From assembly GCA_002396645.1 (NCBI GenBank), contig DGYI01000037.1, positions 76,205 to 140,204 of the forward strand: a DNA stretch of 64,000 nucleotides. Direction: 5' to 3'. The DNA comes from Firmicutes bacterium UBA5010 (GTDB lineage: Bacteria; Bacillota; Clostridia; Tissierellales; Sedimentibacteraceae). This document shows positions 27,948 through 37,656 of the stretch, piece by piece (position 1 is the stretch's first letter; each line of letters starts with the position of its first letter). The notes under the pieces were generated by a model. It saw only the letters and a program-made list of their open reading frames with translations, was not told the origin of the DNA and did no database searches. The position numbers and the translations under genes are program-made.

Positions 27948-28868
27948 ATGATGCAAAGACATATGCCTATGGGCTATAAGATAGCAGATGGTAAAATAAT
28001 ATTCGATGAAGAAAAGGTAGCAGTGATTAAAAAGATATTTGAAGATTACCATAAAGGATTATCTCTACATGCCATAGCAAAAGAACTGACGAATGCAGGA
28101 CTTTTAAATGCCAATAACAAACCTAATTGGAATCATGGCTCCGTAGGAAAGATACTTCAAAATATTAAGTACGTAGGGGATGACTTTTATCCTCAGATGA
28201 TAGATAAGGAAATCTTTGAATCTGTACAGAAAAGAAGAAAGAAAAAGGAAGAGGAACTAGGAAGAATCCAACAATCAAATAGTATGAAAAATCAAAGTTT
28301 ATTTAGTAGTAAATTAATATGTGGAGAATGTGGTGATGTTTATCGCAAATATATTGAACATGCTGGCAGACCATCTGAGAAGAGCAACTGGAAGTGTAAG
28401 GGGTACATCTACCAAAATAGAGTACACTGCAGAAACTTATTTTTAACTGAAAAAGATATAGAAACTGCATTTATCTCTGCAACCAATAAAATCTTATCAA
28501 GAAAGTGGATGCTAGATAAAGGTAAGAAAAAAGAACCACCAAGGATTACCTTAGAAATTAGAAAGTTGGAAGAACGAATAAAAGAGCTAGAGGAAGAAGA
28601 ACGTTTCTCATCTAAGGAACTATCAGAGCTAATCTTTAAAAGGGCAAAGGCTTATTATAGCATCACTAAAATAGATGATTATGATTATAACACTGAAAAA
28701 ATAAAACAATCGCTGGCTGAGAAAGAACAGCTAACAGAGTTTGATGAAGATATATTTATAGCCATAATAAAGCAGATAGTTATTTATAAAAATGGAAGAA
28801 TCCTAGTAGAATTTATCAATGGCATAACTATGGAGGAAGATCATGAGAAAATAAGAGAGGATGAATAA
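27948..28868 (+). CDS. Recombinase-domain protein lacking the catalytic resolvase domain
   Basis: 306 residues that begin directly in the recombinase domain (MGYKIADGKIIFDEEKVAVI, NWNHGSVGKILQNIKYVGD), followed by a zinc ribbon (CGECGDVYRKY ... CRNLF) and a coiled coil. There is no RVS catalytic segment, so it cannot cut DNA alone and may be a DNA-binding partner or directionality aid for its neighbours. The frame is intact, well started (GAGGTG before ATG 27948) and tightly packed between the two full recombinases, so it does not look like random decay. Confidence 0.88.
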   Translation: MMQRHMPMGYKIADGKIIFDEEKVAVIKKIFEDYHKGLSLHAIAKELTNAGLLNANNKPNWNHGSVGKILQNIKYVGDDFYPQMIDKEIFESVQKRRKKKEEELGRIQQSNSMKNQSLFSSKLICGECGDVYRKYIEHAGRPSEKSNWKCKGYIYQNRVHCRNLFLTEKDIETAFISATNKILSRKWMLDKGKKKEPPRITLEIRKLEERIKELEEEERFSSKELSELIFKRAKAYYSITKIDDYDYNTEKIKQSLAEKEQLTEFDEDIFIAIIKQIVIYKNGRILVEFINGITMEEDHEKIREDE

Positions 28869-28870
28869 CA

Positions 28871-30532
28871 ATGGCAGTAGCAGTAGCAAAAAAGAATGTA
28901 GCATTTATACCAGCACAGACCATATATGACAGGAATGTAAGGGTGGAATTAAAAACCCTTAGAGTAGCAGCTTACTGTAGAGTTAGTACCACCTTAGAAC
29001 AACAGGAAGGCAGTTATGAGGCTCAAATATCCTACTACACAGAGAAAATTAAAAGTAACCCAAATTGGAAGTGTGCTGGAATTTATGCAGATGATGGAAA
29101 GTCAGCCACTAATACAAAAAAGAGAGATGATTTTAATGCTATGATTGATGACTGTGTGGCTGGGAAAATAGACATGGTCATAACAAAATCAGTCAGCAGA
29201 TTTGCAAGAAATACAGTAGACTCGCTCCAGACCATAAGAAAACTCAAAGAAAAGAATATCGCTATATTTTTTGAAAAAGAGGGTGTAAATACCCTAGAAA
29301 GCACAGGAGAATTACTGATTACTATCTTAAGCAGTCAAGCACAGGAAGAAAGCAGAAACCTAAGTGAAAATACAAAATGGGGAATTGTAAGAAGATATGA
29401 AAATGGAATTATCTCAGTCAATCATAAGAAATTTATGGGATACACCAAAGATAAAGAAACTGGCGAACTGGTTATAGTACCTGAACAAGCAGAGATAGTG
29501 AGAAAAATTTTTAGAATGTATTTAGAAGGAAGTAGTATAGGAGAGATTATAAAAGCTCTAAAGGCAGATAAAATAAAAACAGTTACAGGAAAGGAAACAT
29601 GGCATCCTGGTGTAATAGAAAAAATGTTAGTCAATGAAAAATATATGGGAGATGCACTGATGCAGAAAACCTATACCGTAGACTTCCTGACAAAGAAACG
29701 AGTGAAGAATAACGGAATTGTGCCTCAGTACTATATCGAAGACAATCATGAGGCTATTATACCAAAGGAATTATTTTATAAAGTACAGGAAGAAAAGTCT
29801 AGAAGAGCCAGCTTGAATAAAGCTGCAGTTACAAGAAAGGCAAATAAGTTAAAAAAGGAAAAAAGTAAATTCAGCTCCAAGTATGCACTAACAGAGATTT
29901 TAGTCTGTGCCGAATGTGGGCATCCATACCGCAGACAGACGTGGTCAAAGTATGGGCAGAAAAGTGCAGTATGGAGATGCGAGAATAGGCTAAAGAATGG
30001 TACAAAGGCATCTTGCAAGCACTCACCTACCTTAAAAGAAGAACCGCTACATAATGCCATTATGACAGCCATTAATAATGTAGTAGAAAACAATGGAGAT
30101 TTTATAGGAGCCTTCAGAGAAAATGTCATCAGAGTCATCGGAGGATACTCCACAAAAGATATCCCTACAGAATATGATGAGCAGATCGAATCCCTGCAAA
30201 AGGAGATGCTAGCCTTAATCGAAGAAAACGCAAAACAAGGAGCTATAGCAGAAGATTTTGATAATGAGTACAAAAGGATATCAGAGCAGATAAACGAGCT
30301 TAAACAGGCGAAATTAAAGCTTGTAAGGGAGAAGAAACAGGCTGAGAACTATAAACAGAAACTAACAGAAATGGACAGTACCCTAAAGACTGTAAGACCA
30401 CAGGTAAGAGAGTTTGATGAAGACTTAGTCAGAAGATTAATAAAGACCATCAAAGTGAATAAGGGTGAGAGGTTAGAGATACAGTTTGAATCAGGAATAG
30501 TGATGGATCAGTTGGTAGATTACTATGATTAA
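28871..30532 (+). CDS. Large serine recombinase (third of the trio)
   Basis: 553 residues: resolvase domain with catalytic S39 in AAYCRVSTTL, recombinase domain (MGYTKDKETGELV, ETWHPGVIEKMLVNEKYMGD), zinc ribbon (CAECGHPYRRQTW ... CKHSPT) and a C-terminal coiled coil. It begins 2 bases after the preceding stop with GAGAGGA upstream. Close in organisation to the first recombinase but clearly diverged, so the pair may act as a heteromer or on two different sites. Confidence 0.93.
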   Translation: MAVAVAKKNVAFIPAQTIYDRNVRVELKTLRVAAYCRVSTTLEQQEGSYEAQISYYTEKIKSNPNWKCAGIYADDGKSATNTKKRDDFNAMIDDCVAGKIDMVITKSVSRFARNTVDSLQTIRKLKEKNIAIFFEKEGVNTLESTGELLITILSSQAQEESRNLSENTKWGIVRRYENGIISVNHKKFMGYTKDKETGELVIVPEQAEIVRKIFRMYLEGSSIGEIIKALKADKIKTVTGKETWHPGVIEKMLVNEKYMGDALMQKTYTVDFLTKKRVKNNGIVPQYYIEDNHEAIIPKELFYKVQEEKSRRASLNKAAVTRKANKLKKEKSKFSSKYALTEILVCAECGHPYRRQTWSKYGQKSAVWRCENRLKNGTKASCKHSPTLKEEPLHNAIMTAINNVVENNGDFIGAFRENVIRVIGGYSTKDIPTEYDEQIESLQKEMLALIEENAKQGAIAEDFDNEYKRISEQINELKQAKLKLVREKKQAENYKQKLTEMDSTLKTVRPQVREFDEDLVRRLIKTIKVNKGERLEIQFESGIVMDQLVDYYD

Positions 30533-30541
30533 AACTAACGG

Positions 30542-30577
30542 GAGCAGTAGCTAGGATACATAAAGGAGTTACTGCTC
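30542..30577. repeat. Inverted repeat behind the recombinase operon
   Basis: GAGCAGTA (30542-30549) and TACTGCTC (30570-30577) are perfectly complementary. The position at the 3' end of the recombinase genes is where an attachment site would often lie, but nothing more supports that. Confidence 0.4.
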
Positions 30578-30601
30578 TTAGTATAACAAGAATCTGTTAA
30601 G

Positions 30602-30634
30602 ACTAAAATCCTCAGAAAAACTGAGGGTTTTAGT
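30602..30634 (+). terminator. Intrinsic terminator of the recombinase operon
   Basis: ACTAAAATCCTCAG (30602-30615) pairs with CTGAGGGTTTTAGT (30621-30634); A/T-rich flanks would allow action in either direction. Confidence 0.75.
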
Positions 30635-30700
30635 GTTGGCAGATTACATTATATGTGAAAACATCATAGCTGAATTGAGAACATTTAGCAGTAAAAACAC

Positions 30701-30766
30701 TTGACAGTAGATGTAAGCAGTGCTATATTAAAAATGTAACCAGTGTTACAAATAACCAGCGTTATA
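30701..30766 (+). promoter_or_regulatory. Promoter followed by two tandem 16-bp palindromes
   Basis: TTGACA (30701-30706), 17-base spacer, TATATT (30724-30729). Directly after it come TGTAACCAGTGTTACA (30735-30750) and AATAACCAGCGTTATA (30751-30766), head to tail with no gap. They agree at most positions and each is a palindrome around CAGY. This is a strong operator for an unknown repressor of the following ABC-exporter operon. Confidence 0.78.
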
Positions 30767-30791
30767 TATTATTAATGAAGGAAGTGGCAAA

Positions 30792-31322
30792 TTGAACTGG
30801 AGAACTTTGATATATCAAATTCCAAGAGAACCACAAAAAAATAGAATGGCTGTATGGAGAAGATTAAAATCTGTTGGAGCAATAAATGTTTTGCAATCTA
30901 TCTGGATATTGCCTGAAACTAAAGAGAGCAAAGAGGAGTTTAAGAAACTTGAAGAACAAATTAATAATAGTGGAGGCAAAAGTATTAGCTGTATTACTTT
31001 AATAGATGAGGAAGCGAAAAACAAAAAATTAATTGAGCAGTTTAATAAGGAAAGAGAAGAGGATTATAAAGAATTGTTTGAGAAATGTGATGATTTTGGA
31101 GCTGAAATTGAGCGGGAAACTAAAAGAGAGAATTTTACCTTTGCTGAGGTAGAAGAAAATGAACATGAGATAGATAAACTTAATACATGGTTAAGGAAGA
31201 TAGAAAAAAAGGATTATTTCGGATGTCCAATGAAAGATGAAATACTGAAGAGAATTGATGAATGTTCATCATTATTAAATGAATTTAGTAATAAAGTTTT
31301 TGAAATAAATGAAAATCAATAG
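30792..31322 (+). CDS. ChrB N-terminal-domain-like protein
   Basis: 176 residues. The opening (LIYQIPREPQKNRMAVWRRL followed by a QSIWILP segment) resembles the N-terminal domain of ChrB, a chromate-responsive regulator; the remainder is charged and helical (ENEHEIDKLNTWLRKIEKKD). It uses a TTG start with AAGGAAG upstream at 30777-30783. First gene of an operon with DUF1232 and two ABC half-exporters. No chrA transporter is present, so a role in chromate resistance should not be assumed. Confidence 0.65.
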   Translation: MNWRTLIYQIPREPQKNRMAVWRRLKSVGAINVLQSIWILPETKESKEEFKKLEEQINNSGGKSISCITLIDEEAKNKKLIEQFNKEREEDYKELFEKCDDFGAEIERETKRENFTFAEVEENEHEIDKLNTWLRKIEKKDYFGCPMKDEILKRIDECSSLLNEFSNKVFEINENQ

Positions 31323-31338
31323 ATTACGAGGGATTGTT

Positions 31339-31713
31339 GTGATAACAAAAATAAAACAATGGGCTAAAAAATTAAAATCTTATATAGCATTACTTTATCT
31401 TGCATATAAGCATGAACTGACTCCTTGGTATGCAAAGTTAACAGCTATGATAACTGTTGGATATGCTCTAAGTCCTATAGACATTATACCGGATTTTATA
31501 CCTGTACTTGGATTTATCGATGATGTAATTGTGCTTCCTGCACTTATTTGGCTGTCATTAAGACTTATACCAAGTAGTGTAAAAGAACTTTGCAAAGAAG
31601 CTGCAGAAAGTGTTTTAGAGAAGGGTAAACCCAAAAATTACATAGCAGGCGGAATCATTATATTGATTTGGATATTAATAATATATGCTGTATTAATGAG
31701 ATTTATAAAGTGA
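31339..31713 (+). CDS. DUF1232 (YkvA-like) membrane protein
   Basis: About 124 residues. The family block LSPIDIIPDFIPVLGFIDDV is complete and is followed by a hydrophobic C-terminal helix (IIILIWILIIYAVL). CGAGGGA at 31327-31333 supports the GTG at 31339; the ATG at 31309 would overlap the preceding gene and lacks a site. Function of the family is poorly known. It sits between the ChrB-like gene and the exporter. Confidence 0.82.
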   Translation: MITKIKQWAKKLKSYIALLYLAYKHELTPWYAKLTAMITVGYALSPIDIIPDFIPVLGFIDDVIVLPALIWLSLRLIPSSVKELCKEAAESVLEKGKPKNYIAGGIIILIWILIIYAVLMRFIK

Positions 31714-31779
31714 TGATTAGTATAGGAAAATTTGCTATTGTACTTAATAAGGTCTTGCTTAGAGCAGGGAGGAGTTACT

Positions 31780-33525
31780 GTGTCAAAATTAAAGATTGAA
31801 CCTATGAAACAGCCAGATAAAATTATAAACTATTGGAAAAAAGAAAAATTTGTTGTTGCATGTATTATAATATTCGGATTGTCTTGTAATAGTACAATCA
31901 TTCTAGGTCCTATATATCAAGGAAAACTCATAGATTCTATTGCTGGTGGGGATAACTTATATTCTGTATTATTACTTTCAGCTACCTATGTTGCTCTTAT
32001 AGGAGCTATTCAAATTTTACGCTATTTTAAGCGCTTTTATATTAGACGTTTCGCAAACAGCACCAGTTCAACTATGAGACTTATGATATACAACAATATA
32101 ATGAATAAAAGTACTTCTGAGCTAGATAATGAAAATATGGGCAACCTCATGACAAGAGTTATTTCTGATGTTGATTTATGTGTGGAAGGAATGCGAAAGT
32201 TTACTACTGAAGTATTTGATACTGGTGTTCTTATGATATCTTACCTGATAACAATGCTTGCTTACGACATAAAAATAACTGCACTTTCTATTGTTTTTAT
32301 TCCAATTGCTATGGTACTTGCTGAAAAATTAAAAAGTGTTATATATAAGTACTCAAGGGATTATCGGAAGAAAAGTAGTGAGGTTGCAGATATTACCTAT
32401 AATACAATTGAAAATTCAGTGCTTTATCGTGTAACCGGCATGGAAACTAAAAATAGAGCAAGGTATAATGATGAACTTTTAGATTTACAAAACAAGGCTG
32501 TGAAAGCTAATATATTAGAAAATTCTATGCAACCAATATATAACGTCATTGCAATGCTTGGAATAATTATGGTAATTTATCTGGGAGGAACAAAAGTTAT
32601 TAATGGCGGCTGGACTGTAGGAAATTTTTCTACTTACGTTGCAATATTTACTGCCATGGCAGTTAAAGCAAGTAAAGCAGCAAAGCTATTTAATTCTGTA
32701 CAAAAATCACAGGTTTCCTGGAAGCGTATAAAGCCATATCTTACAGAATACAAAACAAAAGATAATTCTTCTAATATAAATAAGGGTGCTACTACATTGA
32801 CCGTAGAAAATCTTAGTTTCTCATACGAAGATGGTAAGGAAAATATTATTGAAGATATTAGTTTTGAAGGCAACACAGGACAAATTATAGGTATAACAGG
32901 TTCTATTGCTTCTGGTAAATCTACACTTGGACTATCCCTATTAGGCTTATACCCTTATATAGGAAGCATTAAAATTGATGGCAAGGAGCTTAAGGATTAC
33001 TCAGAATATGAGCGAAGCCAGATGATTTCTTATTTAGGTCATAAGCCGCAGTTGCTTTCTGATACTATATACAACAATATAACTTTAGGTAGTAAAAAAG
33101 ACATTACTTCTGTTTTAAAGGATGTCTGTTTTGATACTGATTTAGGAGTAATGCCCAATGGGAAGGATACTTTAGTTGGAAATAGCGGAATAAAATTAAG
33201 CGGTGGTCAGCAGGCGAGAATAGCTCTAGCAAGGGCACTTCTTAATAAAAATAGAATTATTATATTGGATGACCCTTTTTCAGCGGTTGACATGAAGACA
33301 GAAGAAAAAATTATTGAAAATATGAAAAGCAATTATAAAGACAGTCTGATAATTCTAGTTTCTCATCGCTTGGCTATTTTTAATAGAATAAATAAGATTA
33401 TACTCTTAAAGAGTGATAAAACAGCAGAATATGGTACACATAATGAACTTATGAATAAATCAGAACTTTATGCCACAATATTTAATTTGCAATGTACAGA
33501 GGGGGGAGACAATGATGGGAAATAG
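31780..33525 (+). CDS. ABC exporter half-transporter, subunit 1
   Basis: Fused permease-ATPase of about 581 residues: six membrane helices in the first 300 residues, then a nucleotide-binding domain with a Walker A GSIASGKST, signature LSGGQQARIALARAL and Walker B IIILDDPFSAVD, with D in place of the usual catalytic E after Walker B. That makes its site probably the degenerate one of a heterodimer. GTG at 31780 has GGGAGGAG upstream. Overlaps the next gene. Confidence 0.9.
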   Translation: MSKLKIEPMKQPDKIINYWKKEKFVVACIIIFGLSCNSTIILGPIYQGKLIDSIAGGDNLYSVLLLSATYVALIGAIQILRYFKRFYIRRFANSTSSTMRLMIYNNIMNKSTSELDNENMGNLMTRVISDVDLCVEGMRKFTTEVFDTGVLMISYLITMLAYDIKITALSIVFIPIAMVLAEKLKSVIYKYSRDYRKKSSEVADITYNTIENSVLYRVTGMETKNRARYNDELLDLQNKAVKANILENSMQPIYNVIAMLGIIMVIYLGGTKVINGGWTVGNFSTYVAIFTAMAVKASKAAKLFNSVQKSQVSWKRIKPYLTEYKTKDNSSNINKGATTLTVENLSFSYEDGKENIIEDISFEGNTGQIIGITGSIASGKSTLGLSLLGLYPYIGSIKIDGKELKDYSEYERSQMISYLGHKPQLLSDTIYNNITLGSKKDITSVLKDVCFDTDLGVMPNGKDTLVGNSGIKLSGGQQARIALARALLNKNRIIILDDPFSAVDMKTEEKIIENMKSNYKDSLIILVSHRLAIFNRINKIILLKSDKTAEYGTHNELMNKSELYATIFNLQCTEGGDNDGK

Positions 33526-35260
33526 TTTAATAAAAAGGTCGATGGTTAGAGTTATTAAAAACAATATTGGTATAAGCGTACTATTAGGACTTTCTATTAT
33601 CGGCGTTGTTGTTACAAGCTTAATTCCACCTCAAATTTTAAAATATATAATTGACCATAACCTTGTAACCAAAAGCTCTGACAAATTACTTGTTCTAGCA
33701 ACTGTTTATATGGGGGTTCTATTGTTTATTGGAATATTTGATTTTGTCAAAGAAGCTGTTCTTACAGTTTTAGGACAAAAGATTACGAAGGAAATAAGAA
33801 TTGAAATGATGGAAAAGCTTGAAAGAATAAATGCAATGTTCTTTTCCTCAAATAGTTCGGGAACAGTAGTTTCAAGGTTTACAAATGATGTTGATGCAAT
33901 CAATTCACTGTTCACAAATGGTATTATCGGAATGATGGTTGACTGCTTTAAAATTATAGGTATTATAATTTCAATTTGGATGTTTAGCAGCAAGCTTGGA
34001 TTTGTAACTTTATTACTGATGCCAGCTATTTATGGTATTACACGACTTTTTCAAAAGAGAATGCTTAAGGCGCAGATTGAAAATAGAATACTCATCGGCA
34101 GGGTAAATAATCATATTTCAGAAAGCTTAAAAAATATACAGATGATTAAATCCTTCAGTAAGGAAAGATACATGGAGGAGAACTATAAGAGGTATTTATT
34201 TGATAACTACAAAACAGTAGAAAAGGTGAATTTCTATGATTCTATATATTCTCCATTTATTCAGATTACTCGTGCAGTTGTCATTGCTTTCATTGTAGTG
34301 CTATCCTCTAAACAACTGAACTATTTGGGTATATCATTAGGAATGGTTGCAGCATCAATAGAATTGATATCTAATTTGTTTGCGCCAATTGAAAATCTGG
34401 GAATGGAGCTGCAAAATATTCAGCAGGCCATATCAGGTATCAAAAGAGTAAATGATTTTTACAATGAATCTGAAGATAATCCTAAGAAGAATGAGCTAAG
34501 AGTAGAAGACATCATTCCAGACCGTGAGGAAGTGAATTTATCATTTAAGGATATTTCCTTTCAATATGAAGAAGGTGCAGATGTTCTTCAAAACATTCGA
34601 CTTAATTTAAAACCAAATGAAAAGGTTACATTTGTTGGAAGAACAGGGGTTGGAAAAACTACATTATTTAAGCTTATCATGGGACTGCTCAAACCAACCA
34701 AGGGCAGTATCACAATAAATGGGATTGATGTCTATGACATACCGAACTCTGAAAAACGCAGAATATTTGGGTACGTTGATCAAAGTTTTCATATGATAAA
34801 GGGAACAGTAGCAGATCAAATAAGCTTGCAGGATGAAAGTATTACGAAGGAGCAAATAGAGAAGGCTTTGGATTTTGTGGGACTAACAGAATATGTATCA
34901 ACCTTGGAAAATGGACTGGATACTAAAGTAACCAGTGATGCTCTTTTTTCACAAGGGCAAAAACAACTTTTGGCTATAGCCAGAGCTATTGTAACAAATC
35001 CTCCTTTACTTCTGCTGGATGAGATAACAGCCAATCTTGATTCTATAACGGAAGAAAAAATAGTTTCTGTACTTCAAAAGGCAAGTAAGGTCCATACAAT
35101 ATTGTCCATATCTCACCGTTTATCATCTATGGTTTCCAGCGATACAGTGATTATATTAGAAAATGGTAGAGTTAAAAGTGCAGGTTCTCCTGAAGTGCTT
35201 TTAGAAAATGATGATTGGTATCGTAGTCATATTGCACTTGAAAAATTTACATGGAGTTAA
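33512..35260 (+). CDS. ABC exporter half-transporter, subunit 2
   Basis: Fused permease-ATPase of about 582 residues with Walker A GRTGVGKTT, signature FSQGQKQLLAIARAI and Walker B LLLLDEITANLD carrying the catalytic E, so this is the partner with the competent site. ATG 33512 (or 33515) has GGGGGGAG upstream and overlaps the end of subunit 1, which supports coupled synthesis of a heterodimeric drug/peptide-type exporter. Substrate unknown. Confidence 0.9.
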   Translation: MMGNSLIKRSMVRVIKNNIGISVLLGLSIIGVVVTSLIPPQILKYIIDHNLVTKSSDKLLVLATVYMGVLLFIGIFDFVKEAVLTVLGQKITKEIRIEMMEKLERINAMFFSSNSSGTVVSRFTNDVDAINSLFTNGIIGMMVDCFKIIGIIISIWMFSSKLGFVTLLLMPAIYGITRLFQKRMLKAQIENRILIGRVNNHISESLKNIQMIKSFSKERYMEENYKRYLFDNYKTVEKVNFYDSIYSPFIQITRAVVIAFIVVLSSKQLNYLGISLGMVAASIELISNLFAPIENLGMELQNIQQAISGIKRVNDFYNESEDNPKKNELRVEDIIPDREEVNLSFKDISFQYEEGADVLQNIRLNLKPNEKVTFVGRTGVGKTTLFKLIMGLLKPTKGSITINGIDVYDIPNSEKRRIFGYVDQSFHMIKGTVADQISLQDESITKEQIEKALDFVGLTEYVSTLENGLDTKVTSDALFSQGQKQLLAIARAIVTNPPLLLLDEITANLDSITEEKIVSVLQKASKVHTILSISHRLSSMVSSDTVIILENGRVKSAGSPEVLLENDDWYRSHIALEKFTWS

Positions 35261-35268
35261 TTAATAAG

Positions 35269-35361
35269 TATCAATCAAAGGTTTCTTATCACCTTAAAAA
35301 TTTAATGTATGCTGATATTGTTGAAAGAAAGATTATAGCAACTGGAGACATTACAGCTTGA
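35269..35361 (+). pseudogene. Possible remnant of an ArsR-type regulator
   Basis: The short open stretch reads QSKVSYHLKNLMYADIVERK, which looks like the recognition helix and wing of an ArsR-family protein, then stops at 35359. Nothing upstream or downstream continues it. Confidence 0.35.
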
Positions 35362-36125
35362 TAAAAAAGGAGGTATTAATGAAGGTGGAGAATCTATTAG
35401 ACTAAATTTTATCTTCTACATCAAAAAAATGATCCAGCTTCAACCAAGGTAAAGATATATTTTTCTTGCTAGAAGAAAAGCAAGCTATTGAAAAGTTAAG
35501 TAAAGGTGAGTCAAATGAGTAGCAGTTATGAAATCAGTTGTAGTGAATGTTCCAATTAGAAGGACTGAAAAGATTATTCATTAAGATAGCATCTTTAAGT
35601 TGTAATGAACAAAGCCTTCAAATAGAGAATAATTTGAGGGTTTTGTTGTTTGCAATTTCGATACGAAAAGTATTGAATATATTAGCAAGAATCAAGTATC
35701 AAATTATCAAATTATCAAGATAATTATTGTCTAGATGTAGCAAGCAGTATATTATTAGATAAAGAAAATTTGTAAATCCATGGGGGAAGTGGTAGAAATT
35801 TAGAAATATTCCTTTCCACCAAGGGGGTACTAGATGATTACGACATCATTATTGTACTCTCAAGGCACGTTGAGACGATAGTTTTGTTGGTAGGGTTATA
35901 AGAAAGTCCAAATAACATATTGGAAAAAGCAGAAAAGTCAGATAAAATATACACAAAAAAACAAGTATTTGTTATAAATTATATTTACAATATTGACAGA
36001 AAAGAAGAATGAATAATCAGATTTACCAATTGTGGAAATGGTTTGGGTAGATGGAAATGGTGTAATACCATATTGATAATCGTAATGGGGGTTACCACAC
36101 ATGTATATGCAAAGGAGATATTATT
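35362..36125. other. Decayed intergenic region
   Basis: About 760 bases without an intact gene. A short open stretch near 35450-35515 reads KDIFFLLEEKQAIEKLSKGE and is unassigned. A hairpin with CTTCAAAT/ATTTGAGG and T-run near 35617-35645 may be a terminator. The HVET-like stretch near 35861 is listed separately. Promoter signals for the restriction gene presumably lie in the last 100 bases. Confidence 0.4.
35843..35902 (+). pseudogene. Possible 3' remnant of a RumA/RlmD-type rRNA methyltransferase gene
   Basis: The frame through CAAGGCACGTTGAGAC (35861-35876) reads LSRHVETIVLL then stops. HVET followed by hydrophobic residues is the conserved C-terminal segment of TrmA/RumA-family uracil methyltransferases. 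A second, similar copy lies at 39062. The match is short, so this is tentative. Confidence 0.35.
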
Positions 36126-37589
36126 ATGAAGGGACACTTTTTTAGGAGGGAAGAATTAGAAAAGAAACTGGATAATGTATTGAATAAGACATTAGGTGAA
36201 GTTGATGTAAATCATGTTTTTAATAAGACAATTACAAATCCAAAAGTGACAGGAATTGCAGGTGATGTCATAGAACAATCAGTGTTAGGATTTCCATCAG
36301 ATAATCTTCAAAGACCAGATTTAAATGTTGATGGTATTGATACGGAGTTAAAAACTACAGGTATTCGATTATCGAAAAAAGAAGAGAATAAGTACGAAGC
36401 AAAAGAACCTATGTCAATAACAGCAGTGTCTCCAAATCAAATTATTTTTGAGCAGTTTCCAACATCAAAATTTTGGCATAAACTAGAGCATATGCTTTTG
36501 GTGTATTATCACTATGCTTCTGCGAAAACAGTGAAAGCGGCGGAGTATGCAGATTTTTATATTCGCGGATATGAGTTTCATGAGTTTGATGAAGTGGATG
36601 AAGCCAGATTAAAAAATGACTGGGAAATGGTTAGAGATTTTATTATTGAAATTCATAATACATATGATATTCCAGAAAATCAATACACACGTCTTTCTTC
36701 GGAATTAAGAGATAGGCTGGTGTATATCGACACTGCTCCGAAATGGCCAAATCCACCAAGGTTTAGACTAAAGAGACATGTGGTAACTAATATTGTTCAA
36801 AAGCATTTTGGAGATAAACTAGAACAATTATCTGGACGCTACAACGGCTATAAAGATATTGATAATAAATGTCATAGTATTACAATGCAGGATGCAGACA
36901 AAACAGTAGAAAATCTTATTGTAAAATACGGGATTAAAGTTAAAGATATAAAGAAATTGTCAAAATCTATTAATGAGGCGATTATAGTTAAAATGTTTGG
37001 TGGACAGTCAAAGAAACTGAATCAGATAGAAATGTTTAGCAAATTTGGGATTATAGGAAAATCTGTTACTATGACTGTGGAAGGAAACAGGACAGAGGAT
37101 ACAAAATTATTTGCAATTGATTTTGAGGAATGGTCGGATAGTGATATTGCATTTGAAGAATCTAGTATATATGATTATTTTGCAAATCATCAGTTCTTAT
37201 GTATGTTGTTTGAAGAACCATCAATAGATGCTCCACTTTGTTATAATAAGTTTATTGGGTTTAAACGTTTTTCATTTAGCGAAGAATTTATTCAGAATGA
37301 TGTCAGAAAGATTTGGGAAGAAGTCAGAAGTCTTGTGTTAGAGAACCGATTGATAGAAACGGTTTTACTGAGCAAAGAAGGAAAACCTATTATTAATAAA
37401 AAAACGGGTACTATTAAGACAAGCATTAATTTCCCGAAATCAAAAGAAAACATTGTTTTTGTGCGAGGTGGTGGACTCGATTCAAGTGTCAAAACAGAAG
37501 AAGTTAATGGAATAAAAATGTATAAACAGTATGTATGGATTAAAGGTTCATATATTGTTGAATATTTAAATCGGGTGCAATTATTATAA
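36126..37589 (+). CDS. Sau3AI-like type II restriction endonuclease
   Basis: 487 residues, nearly the length of Sau3AI. The N-terminal MutH-like nuclease part has the catalytic pattern D-x-ELK: D69/D72, E74 and K76 in VDGIDTELKTTGI, preceded by RPDLN. The C-terminal half repeats the fold in such enzymes and binds DNA. AAGGAG precedes the ATG. The next gene is a C5-cytosine methyltransferase. Cutting at GATC is expected from the family but not shown here. Confidence 0.85.
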   Translation: MKGHFFRREELEKKLDNVLNKTLGEVDVNHVFNKTITNPKVTGIAGDVIEQSVLGFPSDNLQRPDLNVDGIDTELKTTGIRLSKKEENKYEAKEPMSITAVSPNQIIFEQFPTSKFWHKLEHMLLVYYHYASAKTVKAAEYADFYIRGYEFHEFDEVDEARLKNDWEMVRDFIIEIHNTYDIPENQYTRLSSELRDRLVYIDTAPKWPNPPRFRLKRHVVTNIVQKHFGDKLEQLSGRYNGYKDIDNKCHSITMQDADKTVENLIVKYGIKVKDIKKLSKSINEAIIVKMFGGQSKKLNQIEMFSKFGIIGKSVTMTVEGNRTEDTKLFAIDFEEWSDSDIAFEESSIYDYFANHQFLCMLFEEPSIDAPLCYNKFIGFKRFSFSEEFIQNDVRKIWEEVRSLVLENRLIETVLLSKEGKPIINKKTGTIKTSINFPKSKENIVFVRGGGLDSSVKTEEVNGIKMYKQYVWIKGSYIVEYLNRVQLL

Positions 37590-37656
37590 AAATTAAGTTG
37601 ATCTTTTGATGTTTATTTGGTATAATTGAGACAACGAACCAGAAGGAGTTTTGTTC

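Noticed and set aside
23894..30532. Complete prophage or conjugative element
   Set aside because: No structural, portal, terminase, relaxase or coupling-protein genes are seen; only switch, regulator and recombinase genes remain.
30542..30577. Attachment site of the recombinase element
   Set aside because: It is an inverted repeat with no second copy found at a possible left end, so nothing supports att function.
30792..31322. Chromate resistance operon
   Set aside because: Only a ChrB N-terminal-like domain is present; no ChrA transporter, and the transport genes are ABC exporters.
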